Assembly (NCBI RefSeq): GCF_001515525.1
Contig: NZ_BCNQ01000050.1
Span: forward strand, 1-34,050
DNA: 34,050 nucleotides
Direction of reading: 5' to 3'
DNA from: Piscicoccus intestinalis NBRC 104926
Lineage (GTDB): Bacteria > Actinomycetota > Actinomycetes > Actinomycetales > Dermatophilaceae
Positions 24,151-31,649 of this stretch are shown piece after piece. Positions within the stretch are counted from its first letter, which is position 1. Each line of letters opens with the position of its first letter. The translations under genes and the position numbers were made by a program. A model generated the notes under the pieces. That model saw only the letters and a list, made by a program, of their open reading frames with translations, was not told the DNA's origin and searched no databases.

Positions 24151-25365
24151 TCACTGGCTCGAGGCACCCCACAGGCGCTTGTACTCGGCGCCGGCCTTGG
24201 GGTTCTGCGGGGCCTCGGGCCACAGCGAACTGCCCTGCTTGGTCGAGCCCTCGTTGAAGTAGCTCTCGAGCACGACGACGTCGGCGTTGTCGCTGAAGTA
24301 CTTGTGCATGGCCTTGATGAAGAACGGGTTGTCGCCGTTGCCGTCGACGTCCTCGGCGGCCAGGCCCCATTCCGAGATCGCGACGCCCTTGCCGTGGGCC
24401 CGGGCGAAGGCGGCGATGTCGTTGAGCCCCACCGACTTCGCGGGGCGCAGCGCGCTCTCCCACTGGTGCTCGTTGGTGCCGCCGATGACGTCCCAGTCGT
24501 ACACCGAGCAGCCGACGAGGTCGACCGCGTCGTCACCGGGGTACAGCTTGGTCAGGCTGTCGAGCCGGCTCTCCTGCCCGTCGAGCACGGTGCCGCAGTT
24601 GATGTCGAAGCTGAACAGCAGTTCCGGAGCCTGTTCGCGCATCACGTGCACGACGCGCCGGTAGGCGTCCCGGTAGTCCTTGGCGTTGGCCGCGGTGACG
24701 CTGTAGGGCATCCAGTTTCCGTTGGCCTCCCAGCCGACCCGCACGACGGCGTCGCCGCGGTCGCGAGCCTTCAGGTCGCGGGCGATCTTGCGGAAGGTGG
24801 CGTCGTGCTCACCGGCGGCCACGTCCTGCAGCTGCGCCGGCTTGGCGTTGCGCGGCAGCAGCGGCAGCCCGTAGACGAGCCGGCCCTTGAAGCCGCGGAA
24901 CGTGTCGATGTGCCACGTCGAGTTCGCCAGGTCGCCCCACGTGTCCCACTCCGGGAAGGTCGGGGTGACGTCGCTGGTCGTGCCGCGCCAGGCGCCCCAG
25001 CTGGTGGCCCGGGAGCCGTTCATCCAGCCGCCGACCCAGGCTCCGGAATGCCAACTGCGCGACGACGTGGTCGACGCTCCGAGGTACCGGTTGGCCGCGG
25101 CGCCCGCGGCGCCCTTCTGCAGCGCCGCCGGATTCTGCGCCTCGATCGTGTCGAGGTTCGCGGCGTCGAGCCGCACGACCTTCGAGCGGTCCAGTTGCTC
25201 CTGCGTCGCCTGCTGCTGCGCGGACTGGGTGGCGGCGTCGGCCTCGGCCACCGCCGCTCCTCCGCCCGAGGTCTCGACGCCCAGAACGGTCGCGAGCAGC
25301 CCCGCGGCGAGGCCGGCGCCGACCCCGATGATGCGTCCCCCAGATGCGCGTGTCCCCCACGCCAT
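24151..25365 (-). CDS. secreted GH26-like glycoside hydrolase, paralogue 1
   Basis: A 404-residue exported protein. An N-terminal hydrophobic segment (about 12-30) with basic residues before it is a signal peptide or anchor. A Gln/Ala-rich linker (45-60) follows. The catalytic domain begins at RYLGASTTSSRSWHSGAWVGG and has the clan GH-A pattern: acid/base Glu213 in VVRVGWEANGNWMPY and nucleophile Glu332 in AISEWGLAAED. GH26 mannanases have HExNGxW at the first site; here Trp replaces His, so the substrate may differ. STWHIDTFRGFKGRLVYGLP and LVGCSVYDW are shared with the two paralogues downstream in the sequence. GGGGGGAA before the ATG is a ribosome site. A promoter shared with the paralogues lies 78 bases upstream. 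Role in exopolysaccharide or mannan/glucan turnover is inference. Confidence 0.8.
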   Translation of the reverse strand: MAWGTRASGGRIIGVGAGLAAGLLATVLGVETSGGGAAVAEADAATQSAQQQATQEQLDRSKVVRLDAANLDTIEAQNPAALQKGAAGAAANRYLGASTTSSRSWHSGAWVGGWMNGSRATSWGAWRGTTSDVTPTFPEWDTWGDLANSTWHIDTFRGFKGRLVYGLPLLPRNAKPAQLQDVAAGEHDATFRKIARDLKARDRGDAVVRVGWEANGNWMPYSVTAANAKDYRDAYRRVVHVMREQAPELLFSFDINCGTVLDGQESRLDSLTKLYPGDDAVDLVGCSVYDWDVIGGTNEHQWESALRPAKSVGLNDIAAFARAHGKGVAISEWGLAAEDVDGNGDNPFFIKAMHKYFSDNADVVVLESYFNEGSTKQGSSLWPEAPQNPKAGAEYKRLWGASSQ

Positions 25366-25442
25366 GATGTGTTCCCCCCATGTGCACGATGTCTCGTGCG
25401 GATCCCCCGATCCGCGCCTCCCCCCAACGGAGACTTGACACG

Positions 25443-25473
25443 AAAGTAGGTCGCGACCTGGGCGTTCGTCCAG
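25443..25473 (-). promoter_or_regulatory. shared-type promoter of glycoside hydrolase 1
   Basis: Minus strand CTGGAC (25473-25468), 19-bp spacer, TACTTT (25448-25443), with 77 bases to the start codon. The palindrome GGTCGCGACC lies in the spacer. Confidence 0.5.
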
Positions 25474-25597
25474 GAGCCCGGCACGGGGCCACCGGGACGA
25501 CAGTGGGTCGAGCGTCCAATTTCGCGGCGCCGCGCGGGAATCGCTGGGATGCATCACCCCGCAGGGCGGTCCGAATAGTGAGACTCGTGCGTGGGTG

Positions 25598-26716
25598 CTA
25601 CCAGAGCTGCCGGTAGGCGGCCGCGGCCCGCGGGTTCTGCGGATCCTGCGCCCACAGCCCGTTGCGCATCGTGGCGTCGGGCTCGTTGAAGTAGCTCTCC
25701 ATGACGAGGATGTCGGCCTGGGAGTCGAAGAACTGCTTCATTTTGCGGATGAAGAACGGGTTGTCGCCGTTGCCGCCCTTGGACGTCGGCGCGAGCCCCC
25801 ATTCGGTGAACGACAGGCCCTTGCCCTTGGCGCGGGCGAACGCGGCCACGTCACCGACTCCCGCTCCGTTTCGCGGATGCAGCGCGCTGCGCCACTGGGC
25901 TTCGGTGGTGGCGCCGCTGCCGCTCCAGTCGTAGGCCGAGCAGCCGATGACGTCGACGGCCTCGTTGCCGGGGTACAGGCGGGTGAGGCTGTCGAGTCGC
26001 CCGGTCTGGCCGGGCAGCGCTGAGCCGCAGTTGATCTCGAAGGCGAACGTGAGCTGGGGCGTCTCCTTGTTCATGACGGCGGCGACCCGCCGGAACGCCT
26101 GGCGGTAGTGCCGGGCGGAGTCCTTGTCGGCGCTCCACGACCACCACGTGCCGTTGGGCTCCCACCCGATCTTCACGAGCGTGTTGGCCCGGCCGCGGGT
26201 GCGCAGGTCGCGGGCGATCGTGCGGAACGTGGCGTCGTGGCGGCCGGCGGCGACGTCCTGGAGGCGGTTCGGATCGACCCCCTCGGGCAGGAGCGGCAAG
26301 CCGTACGACAGGACGCCGTCGAAGCCGCGGTACGTGTCGATGTGCCAGGTGGAGGTCTCGATGGCGCGCCACGAGCCGCGCTCGGGGAAGGTCGGGGTGG
26401 TGTCGCTCGCGCTGCCGCGCCACGCGCCCCACTGGTTGGCGCGTTTGGCGCTCATGTAGCCGCCGACCCACGCGCCGGAGTGCCACGGATGTGGCGAGCG
26501 GGATGCGCCGAGGAGGCGGCGGGCCTTGTCGCCCGGTGGGCCCTTGGCGGGCAGCGCAACTCCCGCGCTGGGTGAGGCCGTGGCCGGGCCGGCGGTCGCC
26601 CGGCCGGCGGGAGTCGGTGCGGCGGGAGTCGGTGCGGCGGCGGCGGGTGCCGCGCAGACGGCGACGCCGCCCCATCCCGCGAGAGCCGCGGCGACGACGA
26701 TGTGGCGCGCTGACAT
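25598..26716 (-). CDS. secreted GH26-like glycoside hydrolase, paralogue 2
   Basis: A 372-residue exported protein. The signal peptide (about 1-28, ending in an Ala-rich stretch) is followed by a Pro/Ala/Thr linker and the catalytic domain from about 65. Glu186 in LVKIGWEPNGTWWSW is the acid/base and Glu305 in SFTEWGLAP the nucleophile. STWHIDTYRGFDGVLSYGLP shows it is the most divergent of the three. GGGGA eight bases before the ATG is a ribosome site. The protein ends at NPRAAAAYRQLW, matching the C-terminus of paralogue 3. Confidence 0.8.
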   Translation of the reverse strand: MSARHIVVAAALAGWGGVAVCAAPAAAAPTPAAPTPAGRATAGPATASPSAGVALPAKGPPGDKARRLLGASRSPHPWHSGAWVGGYMSAKRANQWGAWRGSASDTTPTFPERGSWRAIETSTWHIDTYRGFDGVLSYGLPLLPEGVDPNRLQDVAAGRHDATFRTIARDLRTRGRANTLVKIGWEPNGTWWSWSADKDSARHYRQAFRRVAAVMNKETPQLTFAFEINCGSALPGQTGRLDSLTRLYPGNEAVDVIGCSAYDWSGSGATTEAQWRSALHPRNGAGVGDVAAFARAKGKGLSFTEWGLAPTSKGGNGDNPFFIRKMKQFFDSQADILVMESYFNEPDATMRNGLWAQDPQNPRAAAAYRQLW

Positions 26717-26791
26717 GGGGCGGTCCCCTTTCGTTTGTGGATCGAGCGTTCGGTCGGCCGATGTCCCGGCGGCCGAGCCGGCTCCGTGGTC

Positions 26792-26822
26792 AAGCTAGCG
26801 GCTGAATTGGACGACCGTCCAA
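26792..26822 (-). promoter_or_regulatory. shared-type promoter of glycoside hydrolase 2, with palindrome
   Basis: Minus strand TTGGAC (26822-26817), 19-bp spacer, TAGCTT (26797-26792), 75 bases upstream of the ATG. The -35 is one arm of the palindrome TTGGACG-GT-CGTCCAA (26807-26822), a possible operator. Confidence 0.55.
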
Positions 26823-26896
26823 CTGTTGGGTGATGTTGACGTAAACAGCCCGGGTCGCTCCCGGCGCCCGCGGTGGGGGCTGCGCGCGCAGGGGCG

Positions 26897-27754
26897 TCAC
26901 CACAGCTGCCGGTACACGGCGGCCGCCTTGGGGTTCTGCGGCGCCTCGGGCCACAGCGAGTTGCCCATGCTCGCGGCCGGCTCGTTGAAGTACTGCTCGA
27001 GCACGAGGATGTCGGCGTTCGCATCGAAGAACTGCTTCATCTTGCGGATGTAGAACGGGTTGTCCCCGTTGCCGTTTCGGCGCTTGGTGGCCAGCCCCCA
27101 CTCGGAGATCGACAGGCCTTTGCGCTTGGCGCGGGCGAACGAGGCGACGTCGGCGATGCCCGGGCCCTTGGGGGGCCGGATCGAGGTGCGCCACGTCGAT
27201 TCGTTGCGGGCGCCGGTGATCCACCAGTCGTAGGTGGAGCAGCCGACGAGGTCGACGACGTCGTTGCCGGGGTAGAGCTTGGTCAGGCTGTCGAGCCGGT
27301 TCCGCTGGCCCTTCAAGGCGGTGCCGCAGTTGACCTCGAAGCTGAACACGAGCGCCGGCGACTCCTTGGCCATGACCTGCGCGATACGGCGCCAGGCCGC
27401 GCGGTACGTCGGCGCCGTGGGGGCGGTGGCGCTGAACGACATCCAGTAGCCGTTGGCCTCCCAGCCGATCTTGACGATCGAGTTGCCGCGGCCGCGGGCG
27501 CGCAGGTCACGGGCGAGCTTGCGGAAGACGGCGTCGTGCTTGCCGGCGGCGACGTCGCGCAGCTGCGCGGGCTTGGCGTTGGCCGGCAGCATCGGCAGGC
27601 CGTAGACGAGGCGCCCCTTGAAGCCGCGGAAGGTGTCGATGTGCCACGTCGAGTTGCTCAGCGCCGCCCACGTCGGGGCCTCCGGGTACGTCATCGTCGT
27701 GTCCGACGGCGTGCCGCGCCACGTGCCCCAGGCGGTGGCGCGCTTGGCGTTCAT
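26897..27754 (-). pseudogene. glycoside hydrolase paralogue 3, catalytic part after amber stop
   Basis: The 285-residue stretch is the catalytic domain of a third GH26-like protein, with Glu99 in IVKIGWEANGYWMSF, Glu218 in SISEWGLATKRR and C-terminus NPKAAAVYRQLW. Upstream, in the same frame, lies the matching N-terminal part with signal peptide (27755-28078). The two are separated only by a TAG codon (27755-27757) where paralogue 1 has TGG and paralogue 2 has TAC in WVGGWM/WVGGYM. The ATG right after the stop is the Met of that motif. Without read-through or re-initiation the enzyme would be lost or made without a signal peptide. Everything downstream is intact, so the change is recent or a sequencing error. 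It was probably once 393 residues, secreted like its neighbours. Confidence 0.75.
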
Positions 27755-28078
27755 CTAGCCGCCGACCCAGGCGCCCGAGTGCCAGCTGAGCCGGGAGGCC
27801 GACGCGCCGAGGTAGCGGCGCGCGGCCGCCCCCGAGGAGCTTTTCGCCGCAACGGTGTTCGCGGTGTTCGCGGCGACGGTGGTGTTCGCGGCCGCGTTCG
27901 TCGCGGTTGTCGCGGTGGTCGCCGAGGCGCCTTGGGCGGTCGGCGCGGCGAGCGCGCCGGGGGCCGGGTTCGCGGCGAGGGCGCCGGCGAGCGCAAGGGT
28001 GGTGGCACCGGCTCCCAGGCCGGTGGCGCGCCGCGCGAGCGAGCGGGAACGGGCAGGGGTGCGTTGGCCCAGACGCAT
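27755..28078 (-). pseudogene. glycoside hydrolase paralogue 3, signal-peptide part before amber stop
   Basis: The 107-residue stretch has a signal peptide (about 20-45, hydrophobic with Arg before it), an Ala/Thr/Asn-rich linker (48-78) and ends with RRYLGASASRLSWHSGAWVGG, which aligns with the start of the catalytic domain in paralogues 1 and 2. It then meets TAG. The ATG at 28078 is 78 bases downstream of the shared-type promoter. Best read together with 26897-27754 as one broken gene. Confidence 0.7.
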
Positions 28079-28156
28079 GGAGCGGCCGCCTTTCGACTCG
28101 AGGGGCGGCGGATGCCGCGCGCGAGGAGTCGTGTCGTGGTCGCCGTCCGGTCGATC

Positions 28157-28185
28157 AAGCTAGACGGAGTCGGTCACTCGTCCAA
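28157..28185 (-). promoter_or_regulatory. shared-type promoter of glycoside hydrolase 3
   Basis: Minus strand TTGGAC (28185-28180), 17-bp spacer, TAGCTT (28162-28157), 78 bases upstream of the ATG at 28078. Apart from this promoter the 28079-28433 gap shows no gene. Confidence 0.5.
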
Positions 28186-28433
28186 GTACCCACGGGCCCA
28201 TGCGCCCGCGCTCGCGGGGCTTCGCGTGGTGGGCGCTCGCCAATCGGGTTGGCGGGCAGCGGCGGTCGCCCGCGACCTTGCCGTCTCACGGTGCGGACGC
28301 CGATGTTGACGCTCGGTACGGGACCGCTCGGCTGCCGCGGAACCGTCTCCGCGGGGGTGGTTCGGCGGCAGCCCGGCGGTCCGGCGAGTCGGCACAGGCT
28401 TACGTGCGAAGAAGAGTGACTGGGCGCTGTGCC

Positions 28434-28940
28434 TCAGGAGGCGGTGACGGGCGGCTCGGCGCTCCAGGGAAAGACGATCCACTTGTCGGTGCGGGCCCAG
28501 ACGTAGTCGGGTTCGACGACGGTCGTCGGCTTGGCGTAGACGACGGCGCTGCGCGGCTGCGCGCCGACGTTCGTCAGCAGGTCGAGCACGAGCGCGAGCG
28601 TGCGCCCCGAGTCGACGACGTCGTCGACGACGAGCACCCGTTTGCCCTCGATGGAGTCGGTGTCGAGCATCGGGGCGAGCAGCACCGGGTCGGGCAGGGT
28701 CTCGTGCACGTCGGTGTAGAACTCGACGTTGATCGCGTCGGTGAGCTTGACCCCCAGGGCGTAGGAGAGCCCGCCGCCGGGGAGCATTCCGCCGCGCGCG
28801 ACGGCGATGAGCACCTCGGGCTCGAAGCCGGAATCGGCGATCTGGCGCGCGAGTTCGCGGCAGCACGTGCCGAAGCGCTCCCAGGTCAGGATTTCCTTCT
28901 CCACCAGGTCGCTGGAATCCGCGTGATACGCCGTGGCCAC
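28434..28940 (-). CDS. phosphoribosyltransferase (purine/xanthine type)
   Basis: A 168-residue type I PRTase. The PRPP-binding loop VLVVDDVVDSGRTL is at 103-116. ARGGMLPGGGLSYALGV (about 48-64) forms the PPi loop. Trp-Ile-Val-Phe-Pro-Trp near the C-terminus is the base-stacking hood seen in xanthine/guanine PRTases. It makes a nucleoside monophosphate from a purine base and PRPP; hypoxanthine, guanine or xanthine cannot be told apart. The GTG at 28940 has TAGCGT 6 bases upstream and no ribosome site. Confidence 0.9.
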   Translation of the reverse strand: MATAYHADSSDLVEKEILTWERFGTCCRELARQIADSGFEPEVLIAVARGGMLPGGGLSYALGVKLTDAINVEFYTDVHETLPDPVLLAPMLDTDSIEGKRVLVVDDVVDSGRTLALVLDLLTNVGAQPRSAVVYAKPTTVVEPDYVWARTDKWIVFPWSAEPPVTAS

Positions 28941-28946
28941 GACCGC

Positions 28947-28952
28947 ACGCTA
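28947..28952 (-). promoter_or_regulatory. leaderless-type -10 of the phosphoribosyltransferase gene
   Basis: Minus strand TAGCGT, 6 bases, then the GTG at 28940. The hexamer equals that of the phosphohexomutase gene. Confidence 0.55.
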
Positions 28953-29107
28953 GCGGTAACGGCACCCCGGCCGCGAGGGCGGGCGGCCCGGCCAACCGAC
29001 ACCGCGCTCGACGGGCGCCCACGGTGATGTCGTCGACCCGCGAGTCGGCTGGGAGGCGTTCCAGCCCCTGCGCCGATCCGCCGGCACAGGGGCGGTCGGC
29101 GGGGGCA

Positions 29108-29218
29108 AGACGAAGTTGACTTACATACTCGTGTTCAGGGCTGCTAGCTCGGAGCATGACTGCAGGTCACCGGCGTCTCGCCGGCGCGGGGATGTGAGTG
29201 TGTAAGTCATCTTCGTCT
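29108..29218. repeat. 111-bp element with 23-bp terminal inverted repeats
   Basis: Arms 29108-29130 and 29196-29218 match at 21 of 23 positions and enclose 65 bp, which contain a second small hairpin (CCGGCG-TCT-CGCCGG, 29170-29184) and GCTAGC. The shared core is GACTTACA. No flanking target duplication was seen. It lies in the gene-free stretch 28953-29395, whose other part (29219-29395) only shows loosely repeated GTGGTGCTCGGGCTG-like sequence. Confidence 0.85.
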
Positions 29219-29395
29219 CCGGCCCGTCCAGGCCGGACTCCGTGCAGGTTCACCCGAGATCGGCCGAGGCCTAGTCGCGGGCTCACCGGGCCGAAACGGC
29301 TGAGGTGCTCGCGCTGAGCTGACCGTGGTGCTCGGGCTGGGCAGGCCGTGATGCTCCCGATCGGCGCGTCGGGGGTGACGCTGCCGAGAAGCGCG

Positions 29396-30337
29396 TCAGT
29401 CCTCGTGCCGGGCGCGGATCGCGACGAGGTCGCGGGCGTGCTCGTCGAGGGCGCGGTCTTCGTCGGTGATGGGGTCCCAGGGCGGGGTCGGCAGGGCCCG
29501 GCGCTGTTCGTCGATGGCGACGAAGACCGTGCGGCAGTAGGTCGTCAACTCCAGGTCACCTCCGGCGGGGTCGCCGGAGCGCACGTGCACTCCGACGTGC
29601 ATCGCCGTGCGGCCGGTGTGCAGCAACCGGGCCTCGACCTCGACGAGGTGCCCGATGCGCAGCGGCCGGTAGAACCGCACGCCGCCGGTGAAGATCGCGA
29701 CGTTGGCCGCGTTGTGCGTCCACGACGTGACGAGCACGTGCGCCGCCTCGTCGATCCAGCGCATGACGATGCCGCCGTGCACCTTGCCACCCCAGTTGAC
29801 GTCGGTGGGGGCGGCGAGAAACCGCATCGTCATGCGCGGTGCCGTGCCCGCCTCCGAGTAGACCTGCCCGCGCATGGCCTGCTCGATTTCGGCGCGCACC
29901 TCGGCCCGGCGCACCGCCCACGCCTGCAGGAGCCGGCCCGCCTCCCCGTTCGGCACGAGCGGCGGTACCGCGGTCGAGTGGCCCTCGTCGTCGACGGCGA
30001 CGAACACCATGAGGCAGTGTGTGGCCGAGTCGAGTTCGCCGGTGCTCGGCGGGCCGCTGAACGTCTCGACGAGCACGTCCATCGACGAGCGGCCGGTGCG
30101 CACGATCCGCGCGCGCACCTCGACGAGGTGCCCGACCTCCACCGGGCGCGTGAACCGCACGTTGCCGACGTAGGCGGTGACGCAGTAGCGGCCGCTCCAC
30201 CGGGCCGCCGCGGCGTACCCGGCCTTGTCGATCCACTCCAGCACCCGCCCCGCGGAGACCGAGCCGGACTGGCCGGCGTCCGTGGGCGCCGCGAGGAAGC
30301 GCAGGGTGATTCCGGTGCGGTCGGCGTCGGTGCTCAT
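29396..30337 (-). CDS. acyl-CoA thioesterase with two hotdog domains
   Basis: A 313-residue protein with two copies of the hotdog fold (about 10-135 and 167-290), both starting with LRFLAAPTD or MRFLAAPTD. It is the double-hotdog arrangement of acyl-CoA hydrolases (ACOT7/BACH type). The second copy has the full HGGIVMRWIDEAAH catalytic motif; in the first it is SAGRVLEWIDKAGY without the His-Gly-Gly, so the first half may be structural. VGNVRFTRPVEVGHLVEVRA and GGVRFYRPLRIGHLVEVEA are equivalent strands. It hydrolyses a CoA thioester; chain length is not told. Its start is 56 bp downstream of a long hairpin behind the alcohol dehydrogenase. Confidence 0.9.
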   Translation of the reverse strand: MSTDADRTGITLRFLAAPTDAGQSGSVSAGRVLEWIDKAGYAAAARWSGRYCVTAYVGNVRFTRPVEVGHLVEVRARIVRTGRSSMDVLVETFSGPPSTGELDSATHCLMVFVAVDDEGHSTAVPPLVPNGEAGRLLQAWAVRRAEVRAEIEQAMRGQVYSEAGTAPRMTMRFLAAPTDVNWGGKVHGGIVMRWIDEAAHVLVTSWTHNAANVAIFTGGVRFYRPLRIGHLVEVEARLLHTGRTAMHVGVHVRSGDPAGGDLELTTYCRTVFVAIDEQRRALPTPPWDPITDEDRALDEHARDLVAIRARHED

Positions 30338-30393
30338 GCGGCCATCTTCCCCGCGCCCGCCACCCGAGTCGCGCCCAAGCCACCCCCCACTGC

Positions 30394-30465
30394 GCCGAAG
30401 GCTGCCCTTTCGGTCGAGGGCTGCTGCCGAAACCCTAGCCCTCGACCGATAGGGCAGCCTTCGGC
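30394..30465. repeat. 28-bp inverted repeat with 16-nt loop
   Basis: Arms 30394-30421 and 30438-30465 match at 27 of 28 positions. A partial copy (GCCTTCGGTCGAG) follows at about 30478-30490. The hairpin is beyond the 3' end of the alcohol dehydrogenase gene, so it may end its transcript; there is no T-tract. It is unrelated in sequence to the four-copy element. Confidence 0.9.
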
Positions 30466-30503
30466 CAAGATTGGGGCGCCTTCGGTCGAGACAGGGGGAT
30501 GTG

Positions 30504-31568
30504 TCAGCGGGCGGAGAGGACGACCTTGAGGGCGGCGTGCTCGGCGGCGTGGGCGAACACCTCGTAGGCCTCCTCGATCTCGTCGAGCGCGAAGTGGTGG
30601 GTCGCGAACTTCTCCGGCGCGATGGCCCCCGCGGCGATCTGGCCGAGCAGGTCGCGGGTCGTCACGGCGTTGACCAGGCCGGTCGTCAGCGTGATGTTCC
30701 TGATCCACTGCTCCTGCAGCGCGAACTCCACCGGCACGCCGTGCACCCCGACGATCGCGACGTGCCCGCCGGGGCGCACCGCCTCCACGCACGTCGTGAA
30801 GGTCGACGGCAGCCCGACCGCCTCGATCGCGACGTCGACGCCGAGGCCGTCGTCGGTGAGATACCGCAGCCCCTCCGCCACCTCGCCGGGGGACTCGTCG
30901 GGGGCGACGCGCAGGGAGTCGGTAGCCCCGAATTCCGTGGCCCGCGCGAGCCGGGCGGGGTCGGGGTCGACCGCGATGATGCGCTCGGCGCCGGTGCTCG
31001 CGGCGGTCATCACCGCGGCGAGGCCGACCGGACCGGCTCCGACGATCGCGACGGTGTCGCCCAGGCGCACCGACCCGTAGCGCACGCCGATCTCGTAGCC
31101 GGTGGGCAGGATGTCGCTGAGCATGACCGCCTGGTCGTCGGTGACGCCCTCGGGCACGCGCACGAGCGAGGTGTCGGCGAACGGCACCCGCACGTACTCG
31201 GCCTGCGTGCCGTCGATGAGGTGGCCGAACAGCCACCCGATGCCCCCGGCCCCGCGGCAGTGCGAGGCCATGTCGGCCGCGCAGTAGTCGCACGCACCGC
31301 ACTTGCTGATGCACGAGACGATGACGCGGTCGCCGATCGCGATGTCGCGCACGTCTTCTCCGACGGCGGTGACCACCCCGACTCCCTCGTGGCCGAGAAC
31401 GCGGCCCGGCTGCACGGCCGGTACGTCGCCCTTGAGGATCTGCAGGTCGGTGCCGCAGATCGTCGTCGTCTCGATCTGCACGAGCGCGTCGGAGGCCTGC
31501 GTCAGCTGCGGGTCGGGCACCTCCTCCCACGCGATGCGCCCTGGGCCGTGGAACACGAGTGCGAACAT
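30504..31568 (-). CDS. zinc-dependent alcohol dehydrogenase (MDR family)
   Basis: A 354-residue enzyme. Catalytic zinc residues Cys38 (TTICGTD) and His60-Glu61 (LGHEGVG) are present. The structural zinc site has four Cys at 90, 93, 96 and 104. The NAD loop is VGAGPVGLAA (about 174-183), followed by D in IAVDPDPARL. It oxidises alcohols or reduces aldehydes; the acetaldehyde made by DeoC could in principle be a substrate, but the genes are 19 kb apart. A perfect GGAGG lies 8 bases before the ATG at 31568, one of few strong ribosome sites here. CGATGG/CCATCG arms at 31587-31618 with GGTCCACGTCGACC inside them may be an operator. Confidence 0.92.
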   Translation of the reverse strand: MFALVFHGPGRIAWEEVPDPQLTQASDALVQIETTTICGTDLQILKGDVPAVQPGRVLGHEGVGVVTAVGEDVRDIAIGDRVIVSCISKCGACDYCAADMASHCRGAGGIGWLFGHLIDGTQAEYVRVPFADTSLVRVPEGVTDDQAVMLSDILPTGYEIGVRYGSVRLGDTVAIVGAGPVGLAAVMTAASTGAERIIAVDPDPARLARATEFGATDSLRVAPDESPGEVAEGLRYLTDDGLGVDVAIEAVGLPSTFTTCVEAVRPGGHVAIVGVHGVPVEFALQEQWIRNITLTTGLVNAVTTRDLLGQIAAGAIAPEKFATHHFALDEIEEAYEVFAHAAEHAALKVVLSAR

Positions 31569-31649
31569 GGCGAAACCTCCCGGGTGCGATGGTCCACGTC
31601 GACCACGTGCTCCCATCGTGCCGTGCGGGCCGCCCGCCGCGGGGTCGCT

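Noticed and set aside
28174-29157. Long frame on the minus strand overlapping the phosphoribosyltransferase gene
   Set aside because: It runs over the PRTase in another frame, and the encoded protein is Arg/Ala-rich with no motif.
29108-29218. Inverted-repeat element as an intact insertion sequence
   Set aside because: Only 65 bp lie between the arms, with no transposase frame and no target duplication.
30504-31568. Alcohol dehydrogenase as the partner of DeoC for acetaldehyde
   Set aside because: The genes are about 19 kb apart with different promoters, and the enzyme family is broad; kept only as a remark.
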